A DNA stretch of 64,000 bases from UKL13-2 sp036394575. GTDB lineage: Bacteria; Pseudomonadota; Gammaproteobacteria; Burkholderiales; Usitatibacteraceae. The position numbers were made by a program, and so were the translations under genes. The DNA lies in contig DASWEY010000002.1 of the NCBI GenBank assembly GCA_036394575.1, positions 13,815 to 77,814 on the forward strand, in the 5' to 3' direction. The notes beneath the pieces were generated by a model. It was not told the DNA's origin. It did not search any database and saw nothing but the letters and a program-made list of their open reading frames with translations. Of this stretch, positions 9,943-18,433 are shown piece by piece; position 1 is the stretch's first letter, and the number at the start of each line of letters is the position of its first letter.

Positions 9943-10644
9943 ATGATTGAAATTAGAAAAAGCCAAGAACGTGGATACGCCGACCATGGCTGGCTCAAGA
10001 GCCATCACAGTTTTTCCTTTGCCGATTACTACGATCCGAAGTATGTGCACTTCGGGCCGCTGCGTGTGATCAACGAGGATCGCGTCGCGGCGGGCATGGG
10101 TTTCGGTACCCATGGTCATCGCGATATGGAAATCATCAGCTATGTCCTCGACGGCGCCCTGGCGCACAAGGACAGCATGGGCAATGGCTCGACCATCCGC
10201 CCCGGCGATGTGCAGCGCATGAGCGCCGGTACCGGCGTGCGTCACAGCGAATTCAATCACTCAACGGAAGGCACGACGCATTTCCTGCAGATCTGGATCG
10301 AGCCGAATGTGAAGGGCATCGACCCTTCGTATGAAGAGAAACATTTCAATGCCGCATCGAAGCAAGGCCAGCTTAGGCTTATCGCGTCGCCGGACGGCCG
10401 CGAAGGCTCGGTGACGGTGCATGCCGACGCCCTGCTGTATGCGACGCTGATATCTGCGGATGATCATCTGGTGCACAATCTGGCACCCGGCCGGCGTGCC
10501 TATGTGCATGTGGCTCGTGGCAGTGTGACGGTAAATGGCCAGCCGCTGGCGGCGGGGGATGCGCTCAAGGTCTGGGCCGGTGCCGCTGTCGAATTGGCAA
10601 AGGCGCAGGACGCCGAGGTGCTGCTGTTCGACCTGGCCGAATGA
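9943..10644 (+). CDS. Pirin family protein (YhhW-type quercetinase-like)
   Basis: A 233-residue bicupin of the pirin family, close to the E. coli YhhW type that can oxidise quercetin. The metal ligands are present: His57 and His59 in FGTHGHRDMEI, and His101 and Glu103 in VRHSEFNH. A strong ribosome site (AGGAGA) precedes ATG 9943. It is the first gene of a plus-strand run with a second pirin, an FMN reductase, Dps and a thioredoxin, which suggests a role in redox or electrophile stress. The physiological substrate is not known from the sequence. Confidence 0.93.
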   Translation: MIEIRKSQERGYADHGWLKSHHSFSFADYYDPKYVHFGPLRVINEDRVAAGMGFGTHGHRDMEIISYVLDGALAHKDSMGNGSTIRPGDVQRMSAGTGVRHSEFNHSTEGTTHFLQIWIEPNVKGIDPSYEEKHFNAASKQGQLRLIASPDGREGSVTVHADALLYATLISADDHLVHNLAPGRRAYVHVARGSVTVNGQPLAAGDALKVWAGAAVELAKAQDAEVLLFDLAE

Positions 10645-10668
10645 CGGCAATGACTTGCGGAGAGAATT

Positions 10669-11535
10669 ATGAGGAAAATCGAACGCATTATCGACTCGCA
10701 TATCGCGCCGGTGGGAACCTTCTCGGTGCGGCGGGCTTTGCCCGATCACAACCGGAACTCGGTCGGCCCGTGGGTGTTTCTCGACCACTTCGGTCCGTTT
10801 CGCGTGACGCCGGGGCATGACGGGGTCGGTCCGCATCCCCATGCCGGCATTGAAACAGTCACCTACCTGCTGTCGGGTCGCAACCGGCATCGCGATTCGG
10901 CAGGGCATACCGGCATCGTGTCCGCCGGCGGCGCGCAATGGATGACCTCAGGGCGCGGCATCATCCATGCCGAGGCCCCGCTTGCCGAAACCGAGAGCGA
11001 GATGACGATGCACGGCATCCAGCTGTGGACGACGCTGCCGCGCGCCCTGAAGCTGATGCCGCCGCGCTACCAGCGGATTGCGGCCGAGGATATCCCCGAA
11101 ATTGTGGCCGACGAAGTTAGTGTGCGCGTGGTAGCCGGCGATTATGTTTCCCATCATGTTTCGCACCAGGGGCCGGCACAGGTGCTGATGCCGCTGCTGT
11201 TATGGCATGTCCGTTTACAGCATGGCGCGAATTTTCGCGCCGATATCCCGGCCAACCATGAAGTCGCCGCCTATCTCATTGATGGCGAAGGCACGTTTGG
11301 CGCGGGCGCCCATGCCGCCAAGGCAGGGCAGCTGGTAGTGTTCGACAATGCCGACGGCGCGGTCGCCTTCAGCAATGCGGGCAGCGCCACGCTGGACGTC
11401 ATGCTGCTGGGGGGCGCCCCGGCCGAAGGTCCGTTGGTGTTTCACGGCCCCTTCGTGATGAACAGCCTGGAACAGGTGCGAGCGGCGGAAAAGGCTTATA
11501 TGACCGGGCACATGGGGCAATTGGCCGACGCTTAG
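10669..11535 (+). CDS. Pirin family protein (second paralogue)
   Basis: A 288-residue pirin distinct from its upstream neighbour. The N-terminal cupin carries the metal set in GPHPHAGIETVTYLLSG and the later GRGIIHAE, and a C-terminal pirin domain follows from about residue 180. A GGAGAG ribosome site precedes ATG 10669, 24 bases after the first pirin stops, so the two are almost certainly co-transcribed. The length and two-domain form match canonical pirins rather than the shorter YhhW type, so this is not a recent duplication. Enzymatic (quercetinase-like) or regulatory roles are both known in the family. Confidence 0.92.
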   Translation: MRKIERIIDSHIAPVGTFSVRRALPDHNRNSVGPWVFLDHFGPFRVTPGHDGVGPHPHAGIETVTYLLSGRNRHRDSAGHTGIVSAGGAQWMTSGRGIIHAEAPLAETESEMTMHGIQLWTTLPRALKLMPPRYQRIAAEDIPEIVADEVSVRVVAGDYVSHHVSHQGPAQVLMPLLLWHVRLQHGANFRADIPANHEVAAYLIDGEGTFGAGAHAAKAGQLVVFDNADGAVAFSNAGSATLDVMLLGGAPAEGPLVFHGPFVMNSLEQVRAAEKAYMTGHMGQLADA

Positions 11536-11599
11536 TTTTCTGCGGATGGCCGGCTTGCCCGTACACTTTCATTTTTCAAACTTCATTGACCGAGCCCAT

Positions 11600-12172
11600 A
11601 TGACCACAGCAAAAATTCTCGCTTTCGCCGGCAGCGTCCGCAGGGAGTCCTTCAATCGCAAGGCGCTGTCGCTTGCGGTGGCGGGAGCGCGCGCCACCGG
11701 AGGCGAGGTGACGGTGGCCGAACTCGCCGATTACCCGATGCCGATCTATGACGCCGATTGGCATCAGGAGCACGGTGTGCCGGAGAATATGCTCAAGTTG
11801 CGTGCGCTGATGATGGCTGCCGACGGCCTGCTGATTGCCAGTCCCGAGTACAACACTTCCATCACGCCACTGTTGAAGAACACCATCGACTGGCTCTCGC
11901 AGTCGGTCGGTGGCGAAAGCGGCGCCGCTCCTTTCGCCAATAAGGTTTGTGGCCTGATGGGCGCGTCACCGGGCGCGTTCGGCACCATCCGCGCGTTGCC
12001 GCATGTGTCGTACATCCTGAGCAATCTCGGCACTTTCGTGCTGCCTGTGGTCGCGGTACCCAAGGCGGGCGAACTCCTGAACAGCGATGGGTCCGTTCGT
12101 GATGAACGGGCCGCAAACATGCTGCGCAGATTGGGCGCACAGGTTGCACAAACCGTCGTCAAACTGGCGTGA
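11600..12172 (+). CDS. NADPH-dependent FMN reductase (flavodoxin-like quinone/chromate reductase family)
   Basis: A 190-residue flavodoxin-fold oxidoreductase. The FMN phosphate-binding loop is AGSVRRESFNRKAL near the N-terminus. The flavin-binding motif SPEYNTSITPLLKNTIDWLS lies near residue 85, followed by a GASPGAFG loop. Relatives reduce quinones, azo compounds or chromate. Start ATG 11600 is at the family position; an in-frame upstream start at 11546 adds 18 unsupported residues. It sits 64 bases after the second pirin, consistent with a shared redox or electrophile response. Confidence 0.92.
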   Translation: MTTAKILAFAGSVRRESFNRKALSLAVAGARATGGEVTVAELADYPMPIYDADWHQEHGVPENMLKLRALMMAADGLLIASPEYNTSITPLLKNTIDWLSQSVGGESGAAPFANKVCGLMGASPGAFGTIRALPHVSYILSNLGTFVLPVVAVPKAGELLNSDGSVRDERAANMLRRLGAQVAQTVVKLA

Positions 12173-12303
12173 TAATCCCGGATTCGCCGATATGGATGGG
12201 ATATAGGCGGCGCCTATCAACACAATCGGGACATTGAATTGGCCTTATTGGCGTCCTGGCACCAGAATTCATCCATCGTCAGCAAACCATATGGAGATAA
12301 GGC

Positions 12304-12798
12304 ATGGCCAAGGACAAAGCCGCGAATATTCCCATCGATATCGGTATTACCGAGAAGGACCGTGAAAAGATTGCGCAGGGCCTGTCCAGGCTGCTCGCCG
12401 ACACCTACACGCTTTATCTGAAAACGCATTATTTTCACTGGAACGTAACCGGGCCGATGTTTCAGACCTTGCATCTGATGTTCGAAACCCAATATAACGA
12501 ACTGGCGCTGGCGGTCGATGCGGTGGCAGAGCGGATCAGGTCCCTAGGGTACACCGCACCGGGTACGTACAAAGCTTATTCGAAGCTGTCATCGATTGCC
12601 GAGACCGATGGCGTCCCCGAAGCTGGCGATATGGTCCGTTTGCTGGTTCAAGGTCACGAAGCCGTGGCGCGTACCGCGCGCAAGGTGTTCCCGGCAGCGG
12701 AAAAAGCCTCGGACGAATCGACCGCCGATTTGCTGACCCAGCGTTTGCAGATCCACGAGAAAACGGCGTGGATGCTTCGCTCCCTGCTGCAGAACTGA
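12304..12798 (+). CDS. Dps-family ferritin-like DNA-protection protein
   Basis: A 164-residue Dps homologue. These form dodecamers that oxidise and store iron and shield DNA during starvation and peroxide stress. The intersubunit ferroxidase site is visible in YFHWNVTGPMFQTLHLMFE (residues about 42-60), with the second half in AVDAVAERIRSLG. A GGAGATAAGG ribosome site precedes ATG 12304. It lies between the FMN reductase and a thioredoxin, in keeping with an oxidative-stress role, though the 131-base upstream gap leaves room for its own promoter. Confidence 0.95.
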   Translation: MAKDKAANIPIDIGITEKDREKIAQGLSRLLADTYTLYLKTHYFHWNVTGPMFQTLHLMFETQYNELALAVDAVAERIRSLGYTAPGTYKAYSKLSSIAETDGVPEAGDMVRLLVQGHEAVARTARKVFPAAEKASDESTADLLTQRLQIHEKTAWMLRSLLQN

Positions 12799-12834
12799 TT
12801 TCCAAACCCTATTTTTCAACATCAAGGAATGCAT

Positions 12835-13206
12835 ATGGCCGTCCTCGAACTTACCAAAGACAATTTCAACCAGACGATCGAAGGCGGCAAACCGGTCGTC
12901 ATCGATTTCTGGGCACCATGGTGCGGTCCCTGCCGCGCTTTCGCCCCGACCTTCGAGGCCGTATCCGGACAATATCCGGATGTGGTGTTTGCGAAGATCA
13001 ATACCGAGGCCGAACAGGAATTGGCGGCGGCATTCAATATCCGCTCGATCCCGACCCTGATGGTATTCCGCGAGCAAGTGATTCTGTTCTCGCAGGCCGG
13101 CATGCTGCCAAAAGCCGCACTGGAACAGGTTGTGCAAAAATCGCTCGAAGTCGATATGGTCAAAGTGCACGCCGAAGTCGCCCAGCAGGAATCGGCTGCC
13201 GCCTAG
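12835..13206 (+). CDS. Thioredoxin
   Basis: A 123-residue thioredoxin with the canonical active site FWAPWCGPCRAFAP (Cys30 and Cys33) and the cis-proline loop RSIPTLMVF. It reduces protein disulfides in the cytoplasm, normally at the expense of thioredoxin reductase. The in-frame ATG at 12829 lies directly against the AAGGA ribosome site, while ATG 12835 is spaced six bases from it, so 12835 is the likely start. The C-terminus is about 15 residues longer than in the shortest thioredoxins and ends in a low-complexity QESAAA tail. It probably serves the upstream Dps/FMN-reductase stress group. Confidence 0.93.
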   Translation: MAVLELTKDNFNQTIEGGKPVVIDFWAPWCGPCRAFAPTFEAVSGQYPDVVFAKINTEAEQELAAAFNIRSIPTLMVFREQVILFSQAGMLPKAALEQVVQKSLEVDMVKVHAEVAQQESAAA

Positions 13207-13254
13207 ATTCGGCTGTTTCTGCAGCGATTCGTCAAACAAAAAAGCTCGGCGGCG

Positions 13255-13289
13255 GCATCGGACGGGCCGCAAAGCAGCCCGTCCGATGC
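13255..13289. other. Perfect 13-bp inverted repeat between thioredoxin and putA
   Basis: GCATCGGACGGGC at 13255-13267 pairs perfectly with GCCCGTCCGATGC at 13277-13289 around a 9-base loop. No U-tract follows on the plus strand. On the minus strand a T-run lies about 11 bases beyond the stem. It could be a weak terminator for the thioredoxin transcript or a structure in the putA leader, whose ATG is 38 bases downstream. Which it is cannot be decided from sequence. Confidence 0.6.
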
Positions 13290-13326
13290 GATAATCCGCG
13301 TCTTCGATCCCATGTGAAGACCCGAA

Positions 13327-16300
13327 ATGACCCCGTTGCCCCCCCCGTCCTTTGCCGCTCTCCGCAGCGCTTTCCTCGCCCAGGAAGACGAGACCTTGAG
13401 ATATTTGCTGGTGTCGGCGCGCCTCGACGACGATGCAAATAATCGTGTGGATGCCCTGGCCCGCTCGCTGGTCGAGGCCGTGCGCAACCGGCAGCGCGAA
13501 AATGTCGGCATGCAGTCGTTCCTGACGCAATATGATCTTTCCACCCAAGAGGGCGTGTTGCTGATGTGCGTGGCCGAGGCCCTGCTGCGCATTCCCGATG
13601 CAGCCACTGCCGACAAGCTCATCAAGGACAAGTTTTCGCAGGGCGACTGGCAGAAATATCTGGGCGCATCGGATTCCCTGCTGGTCAATGCCGGCACCTG
13701 GGGCATGATGCTTACCGGCAAACTGGTTTCGGTCGAGCCGGACAGCGCTACCGATGTCGGCGGCTGGCTCGCGCGGCTGGCCTCGCGCGCCGGGGAGCCG
13801 ATCGTACGCGCGGCCCTGCGTCAGGGCATGAAGCTGATGGCCGAGCAATTTGTCATGGGGCGCACCATTACCGACGCCCTGAAACGTTCGGTCGCGGATG
13901 AACAGCGCGCTTATCGGCATTCTTTCGACATGCTCGGCGAAGCGGCGTTGACGGCGGACGATGCTGCGCGCTATTTCAAGTCTTACGAAGACGCGATCGC
14001 CGCAATTTCCGCCTATGTAAAGCCCGGGCAGCACGTGTTCGCAGCGCCTGGCATTTCGGTCAAACTGTCGGCCCTTCATCCCCGTTACGAACTGGCCCAT
14101 CGCGAGCGCGTAATGACCGAACTGCTGCCCAGGGTCATGAAGCTTGCGGAAATGGCGCGCGACGGCGGCATCGGCCTTACCCTGGATGCGGAAGAGACCG
14201 AACGCCTGGAACTGTCGCTGGAAATTTTCGCCGCTGTCTATGGTGATGCGCGATTTGCGGGCTATGAGGGCCTGGGCCTTGCCGTGCAGGCCTACCAGAA
14301 GCGCGCCAGCCAGGTGATCGACTGGCTCGTCAAGCTCGCATCCACCCATCAGCGCAGGATCATGATCCGGCTGGTGAAGGGCGCTTACTGGGACACGGAA
14401 ATCAAGCGGGCGCAGATGCAGGGTTTCAGCCGCTATCCGGTGTTTACGCGCAAGGCGAATACCGATGTCTCCTATCTGGCCTGTGCCGCGAAAATGCTGG
14501 CCCGGCCGGAAGCGTTCTATTGCCAGTTTGCCACGCATAATGCGCATACCGTGGCGACGATTCTCGAGCGCACGCGCGTCGCCGGAGATGCCGCCGCCGC
14601 TTTCGAATTCCAGCGACTGCACGGCATGGGCGTGGAGCTATACGACGCCGTGCTCGCGCAGCCGGGTACTGCCTGCCGTGTCTATGCTCCGGTCGGCAGC
14701 CACGAAGACCTGCTGCCGTATCTGGTGCGACGCCTGCTGGAGAATGGTGCCAATTCCTCGTTCGTGAACCGCATCGCCGATCCGGCCGTGCCTGTCGAAG
14801 ATGTGATTGCCGATCCGGTTGCCGTGGTCGATGCCCATCGGGCCGCGGGCAATGCGAAGATTCCACAGCCCGAAAACCTTTACCTGGATTCGGCGGTCAG
14901 CCGCCGCAATTCCGCCGGCTTCAGCTTCGCGGAAGTATCGGCCACCGATGCCCTGTTTGCCGGGATGGCCCCGGTGTTACGTCGGACGGATTTCATCGCC
15001 CAGCCCCTGATTGCCGGCGAGGCGATGCGCGGGGCGCCGATCGAGGCAATCGATCCCGTCCATCTTGCGAAAATCGGCGTGGTCGAACAGGCCGATGATG
15101 CGCTGTTGAATCTCGCGCTGGATATCACCTCGAAATGGCGCGGGCTGCCTGCTGTCGAACGCGCCGCTGTGCTGGAGCGGGCTGCCGATTTGCTGGAAGC
15201 CCGACGTGCATTTTTCATGGCGCTGATGACCAGGGAGGCCGGCAAGTCCCTGCCTGATGCGCTGGGCGAAGTGCGGGAGGCGGCGGATTTTTGCCGCTAC
15301 TATGCAGCGCTTTGCCGTGCGCACTTTTCGTCGGCTGAACCGCTGCCGGGTCCGACCGGCGAATCCAATCAACTGACCCTGACGGGCCGTGGCGTATTCG
15401 CCTCGATCTCGCCATGGAATTTTCCGCTGGCCATTTTCCTGGGGCAGGTCGCGGCGGCGTTCGCAGCCGGAAACGCGGTGATTGCCAAGCCTGCAGAACA
15501 GACGCCGATCATTGCCTTCGAGACCGTCAAATTGCTGCTTGAGGCCGGCATGCCGGCAGACGCCATTGCCCTGCTTCCGGGGCCGGGCGAAACCATCGGC
15601 GCCAGGCTGGTGGCCGATGCGCGCATTGCCGGCGTGGTCTTCACCGGCGGCACCAATACCGCGCAGGCGATCAATCGCAGTCTCGCGCATCGCCAAGGGC
15701 CGATCATTCCGTTCATCGCCGAAACCGGCGGGTTGAATGCAATGATCGCGGATTCATCGGCGCTCCCCGAGCAGGTCGTCAACGATGTGATCGCCTCGGC
15801 ATTCAACAGCGCCGGCCAGCGTTGTTCGGCGTTGCGCATCCTGTGCGTGCAGCGCGATATTGCGCCGCGCATCATGACCCTGCTGGCCGGCGCCATGCAG
15901 GAGCTGCGCCTTGGCGACCCGGCCCGGCTGGATACGGATATCGGTCCGGTGATCGACCGCGATGCCTTCGACATGCTGGTGGCGCACCGCGAGCGCATGG
16001 CTGCTTCGTTCAGTCAGGTCGGACAGACCCTGCTGCCGCGGGATATTCCGGCCGGGTATTTCTTCGCACCCTGCGCATTCGAGATTCCGGCGTTCGATAC
16101 CATCACCAGGGAGGTATTCGGGCCGATCCTGCATGTTTATACGTTCGACGGCGACAAACTCCTTGACGTCGTCGATGCCATCAATGCCAGTGGCTATGGA
16201 CTGACCCTGGGGATACATTCGCGCATCGAAGACACCATCGAGGCGATTCGCGTCCGCGCCCGGGTCGGTAACGTCTATGTGAACCGCAACCAGATCGGCG

Positions 16301-16461
16301 CGGTCGTCGGCGTGCAGCCGTTCGGTGGTGAAGGTCTGAGCGGTACCGGACCGAAGGCGGGCGGTCCGCATTACCTGTTCCGCTTTGCTGCCGAGCGTAC
16401 CTTCACTGTCAATACGGCGGCGGCTGGCGGCAATGCCGCGCTGATTGCAAGCTCGGAATGA
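13327..16461 (+). CDS. putA: Bifunctional proline dehydrogenase / L-glutamate-gamma-semialdehyde dehydrogenase
   Basis: A 1044-residue PutA that oxidises proline to glutamate in two steps. The FAD-dependent proline dehydrogenase barrel spans roughly residues 130-440 (LTLDAEETERLELSLEIF and IMIRLVKGAYWDTEIK visible). The aldehyde dehydrogenase domain spans about 540-1010, with general-base Glu799 in AETGG and nucleophile Cys833 in GQRCSALR. The protein starts directly with the PutA helical arm. It has no ribbon-helix-helix domain and no long C-terminal extension, so it is the short, non-DNA-binding class, unlike the roughly 1300-residue trifunctional E. coli enzyme. Control must therefore come from elsewhere. 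No proline transporter or put regulator is adjacent. Confidence 0.97.
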   Translation: MTPLPPPSFAALRSAFLAQEDETLRYLLVSARLDDDANNRVDALARSLVEAVRNRQRENVGMQSFLTQYDLSTQEGVLLMCVAEALLRIPDAATADKLIKDKFSQGDWQKYLGASDSLLVNAGTWGMMLTGKLVSVEPDSATDVGGWLARLASRAGEPIVRAALRQGMKLMAEQFVMGRTITDALKRSVADEQRAYRHSFDMLGEAALTADDAARYFKSYEDAIAAISAYVKPGQHVFAAPGISVKLSALHPRYELAHRERVMTELLPRVMKLAEMARDGGIGLTLDAEETERLELSLEIFAAVYGDARFAGYEGLGLAVQAYQKRASQVIDWLVKLASTHQRRIMIRLVKGAYWDTEIKRAQMQGFSRYPVFTRKANTDVSYLACAAKMLARPEAFYCQFATHNAHTVATILERTRVAGDAAAAFEFQRLHGMGVELYDAVLAQPGTACRVYAPVGSHEDLLPYLVRRLLENGANSSFVNRIADPAVPVEDVIADPVAVVDAHRAAGNAKIPQPENLYLDSAVSRRNSAGFSFAEVSATDALFAGMAPVLRRTDFIAQPLIAGEAMRGAPIEAIDPVHLAKIGVVEQADDALLNLALDITSKWRGLPAVERAAVLERAADLLEARRAFFMALMTREAGKSLPDALGEVREAADFCRYYAALCRAHFSSAEPLPGPTGESNQLTLTGRGVFASISPWNFPLAIFLGQVAAAFAAGNAVIAKPAEQTPIIAFETVKLLLEAGMPADAIALLPGPGETIGARLVADARIAGVVFTGGTNTAQAINRSLAHRQGPIIPFIAETGGLNAMIADSSALPEQVVNDVIASAFNSAGQRCSALRILCVQRDIAPRIMTLLAGAMQELRLGDPARLDTDIGPVIDRDAFDMLVAHRERMAASFSQVGQTLLPRDIPAGYFFAPCAFEIPAFDTITREVFGPILHVYTFDGDKLLDVVDAINASGYGLTLGIHSRIEDTIEAIRVRARVGNVYVNRNQIGAVVGVQPFGGEGLSGTGPKAGGPHYLFRFAAERTFTVNTAAAGGNAALIASSE

Positions 16462-16505
16462 AGCCCTGACACAAGGACGTCATCATCGTCTGCGATTATT
16501 CATTT

Positions 16506-17312
16506 GTGCCTGCCTCGGTAAAACTGCGAATCCTGGTCCTGCTGCTGATATTGGGGGGATGCGCGAACCTGCCGACGGACTCCGAACGGCATGCCGCGGG
16601 TGTATCGGTGGTGCCATTTTCCGTGGGCTCGCCGGGCAAGTCGCTTCCGGCCGGCTGGCAACCATGGATTATTTCGCGTTATTACCGCGACACGATGTAC
16701 CGCATCGTCGAGGATGGCGGGTCCCGGGTACTTGAGGCGCATGCGGATAGTGCCGCGTCCGGTTTGCTGCAGGAGCTGGCGGTGAGTGCCGAGAAATATC
16801 CACTGCTGTCTTGGCGCTGGCGGGTTTCGCAGTTGGCGCCGGGTGCCGATCTCAGTCGTCGCGGCAGCGATGATTCGCCTGCCCGGGTGATCATCAGCTT
16901 CGAGGGCGATCGCGGGAAATTCGATTTCGAAGACCGTGCCATGGCAAGACTCGTCAAGCTGTTCAGCGGGCGCGAAATGCCCTACGCCACACTGATGTAT
17001 GTCTGGGACCGCGAGCTGCCGGTCGGCACTTTGCTGGAGAATGTACACTCCGATCGGGTGATGATGATTGTGGTGGAGAGCGGCGGGAAGCGGGTGGGTC
17101 AATGGCTCGGTTTTTCGCGCAATGTGGTCGAGGATTTCCGCCGGGCCTTCGGTGAAATGCCGGGGCCGATCACCTCAGTCGGAGTGATGACGGACTCGAA
17201 CACCACGCATTCGAACATCACCGCCTACTACGGTGATATTGCCCTGACCGCCATTCCCGGCAAGGCGCAGGCCTCCCTGATGCCCGGCGATTCCCTGGCC
17301 GCTCATCCATAG
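16506..17312 (+). CDS. DUF3047 family lipoprotein
   Basis: A 268-residue protein with a lipoprotein signal peptide (ILVLLLILGGC, lipid-modified Cys near residue 19) followed by a DUF3047 domain. The domain is recognisable by LLSWRWRVSQL, the DDSPARVIISFEG stretch and the ending MTDSNTTHSNITAYYGDI. The family is exported and uncharacterised. The start is GTG 16506 without a convincing ribosome site; no in-frame ATG precedes the signal peptide. It follows putA by 44 bases on the same strand, but a functional link is not evident. Confidence 0.88.
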   Translation: MPASVKLRILVLLLILGGCANLPTDSERHAAGVSVVPFSVGSPGKSLPAGWQPWIISRYYRDTMYRIVEDGGSRVLEAHADSAASGLLQELAVSAEKYPLLSWRWRVSQLAPGADLSRRGSDDSPARVIISFEGDRGKFDFEDRAMARLVKLFSGREMPYATLMYVWDRELPVGTLLENVHSDRVMMIVVESGGKRVGQWLGFSRNVVEDFRRAFGEMPGPITSVGVMTDSNTTHSNITAYYGDIALTAIPGKAQASLMPGDSLAAHP

Positions 17313-17387
17313 CGCGGGAAATAGGGGAGTTTTAGACCGCAATTCGCCTATTCAAGAGCCCGGGCCGATACGCATAATCATGGAAAC

Positions 17388-17558
17388 TTGATAAGGCACA
17401 TCCATGGCGATTGGCATGATTGGCATTTAACACTCGGCAATGCGGGCACAACCCCCGATCAGCTGGCACTTGCGCCAATTCTCAGGCTTGAGAAACTGAA
17501 GGTCAACCGCACTTTGTTGCTGACGATCCGTGGCGCCGACGAGGTTGAGCCTGGCTAG
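17388..17558 (+). other. Doubtful short ORF (56 codons) in the 242-base gap after the DUF3047 gene
   Basis: This gap holds an open frame from a TTG at 17388 to a TAG at 17556. Its second half reads like ordinary protein (GNAGTTPDQLALAPILRLEK) and it overlaps the barstar stop by three bases. No ribosome site precedes it and I recognise no family. It may be a remnant of a lost gene or chance. Nothing else stands out in the gap. Confidence 0.2.
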
Positions 17559-17998
17559 ATTTTTTTCACACCGACCGGCGCATGCTGGCCGGACAGCAGC
17601 ACGGTCATCGGTCGTCCCTCCGATGCCCAGTAATTGACTGCGTCCTCGAACAACTCGATAACCGTTTCGAGCTGGCTTTCGTTGTGTTCGGCGAACGCAT
17701 CGGTGTGATCGAAGTAGATGACGAAGCCCTTGCCGTCGACCCAGTCCAGGTCAGTCAGACAATCGTAGAATGCATCCCAGTTTTTGCCGAAATGATCGGG
17801 AAACTTCATGGCGATCGCCGCATGATTCAGAAACTGATCTTTCTTTTCGATGCGCTGGCCTTCCAGATGAAAAAAAGCCATTTCCCTACTGCGCGCGGCT
17901 TTACCGATTTCGGCCACATTCGCATGCGCCTTCAGCCATAACAGCCCACCTGCGCTATCGCCGGCCAAGTGCGTGGTAAGTTCGGGAGAGAGCGGCAC
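17555..17998 (-). CDS. Barstar-family ribonuclease inhibitor
   Basis: A 147-residue cytoplasmic protein of the barstar family, which binds and blocks barnase-type RNases. The diagnostic region FPDHFGKNWDAFYDCLTDLD (residues about 66-85) holds the inhibitory helix with its conserved Asp/Trp pattern, and FHLEGQRI precedes it. It begins nine bases after the stop of a secreted barnase-type RNase gene on the same strand, so it is almost certainly the immunity partner. About 55 extra N-terminal residues relative to minimal barstar are of unknown role. Confidence 0.92.
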   Translation of the reverse strand: MPLSPELTTHLAGDSAGGLLWLKAHANVAEIGKAARSREMAFFHLEGQRIEKKDQFLNHAAIAMKFPDHFGKNWDAFYDCLTDLDWVDGKGFVIYFDHTDAFAEHNESQLETVIELFEDAVNYWASEGRPMTVLLSGQHAPVGVKKI

Positions 17999-18007
17999 GA
18001 AAGACTC

Positions 18008-18391
18008 CTATTCCTTGATTTGCTTGAACGTCTGATAGTGGTCATCGGAAAAATAGCAGACAAGGCGGCTGTTCCCCCCGCAAACAATGCGCAATGCACC
18101 GCGGTTGCGGGCTCCCGGCGTCTTCACGGTGTATTCGTGATAAAACCCGCGCGGCTGCCGGGGCAATATTTTCTCGCGATTTGAAAACACCACGCCATCC
18201 TTTGGATAAGGAAAAGGCCCCCTTCGGTGAATCAGGCTCAGGGTATCTCGCGCCTCCGCCGGCAGGTCGGTCGCCAGGATCAGCGGAAAATCCGTCGGTG
18301 CTTCCTTCGCGCTGCTGGTGGACAGCAACAGCGGGCACAGCACCAGCAGCATGGCCAGTCGCACAAGCGAATTCTTCAGTATTGCCGGCAA
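18008..18391 (-). CDS. Secreted barnase-type (N1/T1 family) guanyl-specific ribonuclease
   Basis: A small secreted RNase. The family core is clear: LPAEARDTLSLIHRRGPFPY, PKDGVVFSNRE, FYHEYTVKTPG and DDHYQTF. The three catalytic residues of barnase-type enzymes are present: Glu in HEYTV, Arg in GALRIV and His in SDDHY. I prefer TTG 18391 because a GGAG site lies eight bases upstream and translation from there gives a clean signal peptide (LKNSLVRLAMLLVLCPLLLS). An upstream ATG at 18427 would begin seven bases from the fur stop without a good ribosome site. It lies between fur and the barstar gene, all on the minus strand. Confidence 0.88.
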   Translation of the reverse strand: MPAILKNSLVRLAMLLVLCPLLLSTSSAKEAPTDFPLILATDLPAEARDTLSLIHRRGPFPYPKDGVVFSNREKILPRQPRGFYHEYTVKTPGARNRGALRIVCGGNSRLVCYFSDDHYQTFKQIKE

Positions 18392-18433
18392 GGCCCGGTC
18401 TCCACTATTGAAATGAAATGTATACAAGCTGCA

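Noticed and set aside
12589..14622. 677-codon open frame on the minus strand
   Set aside because: It lies opposite Dps, thioredoxin and putA, and its translation is rich in His, Arg and Gln with no recognisable domain. It is a shadow of high-GC coding sequence.
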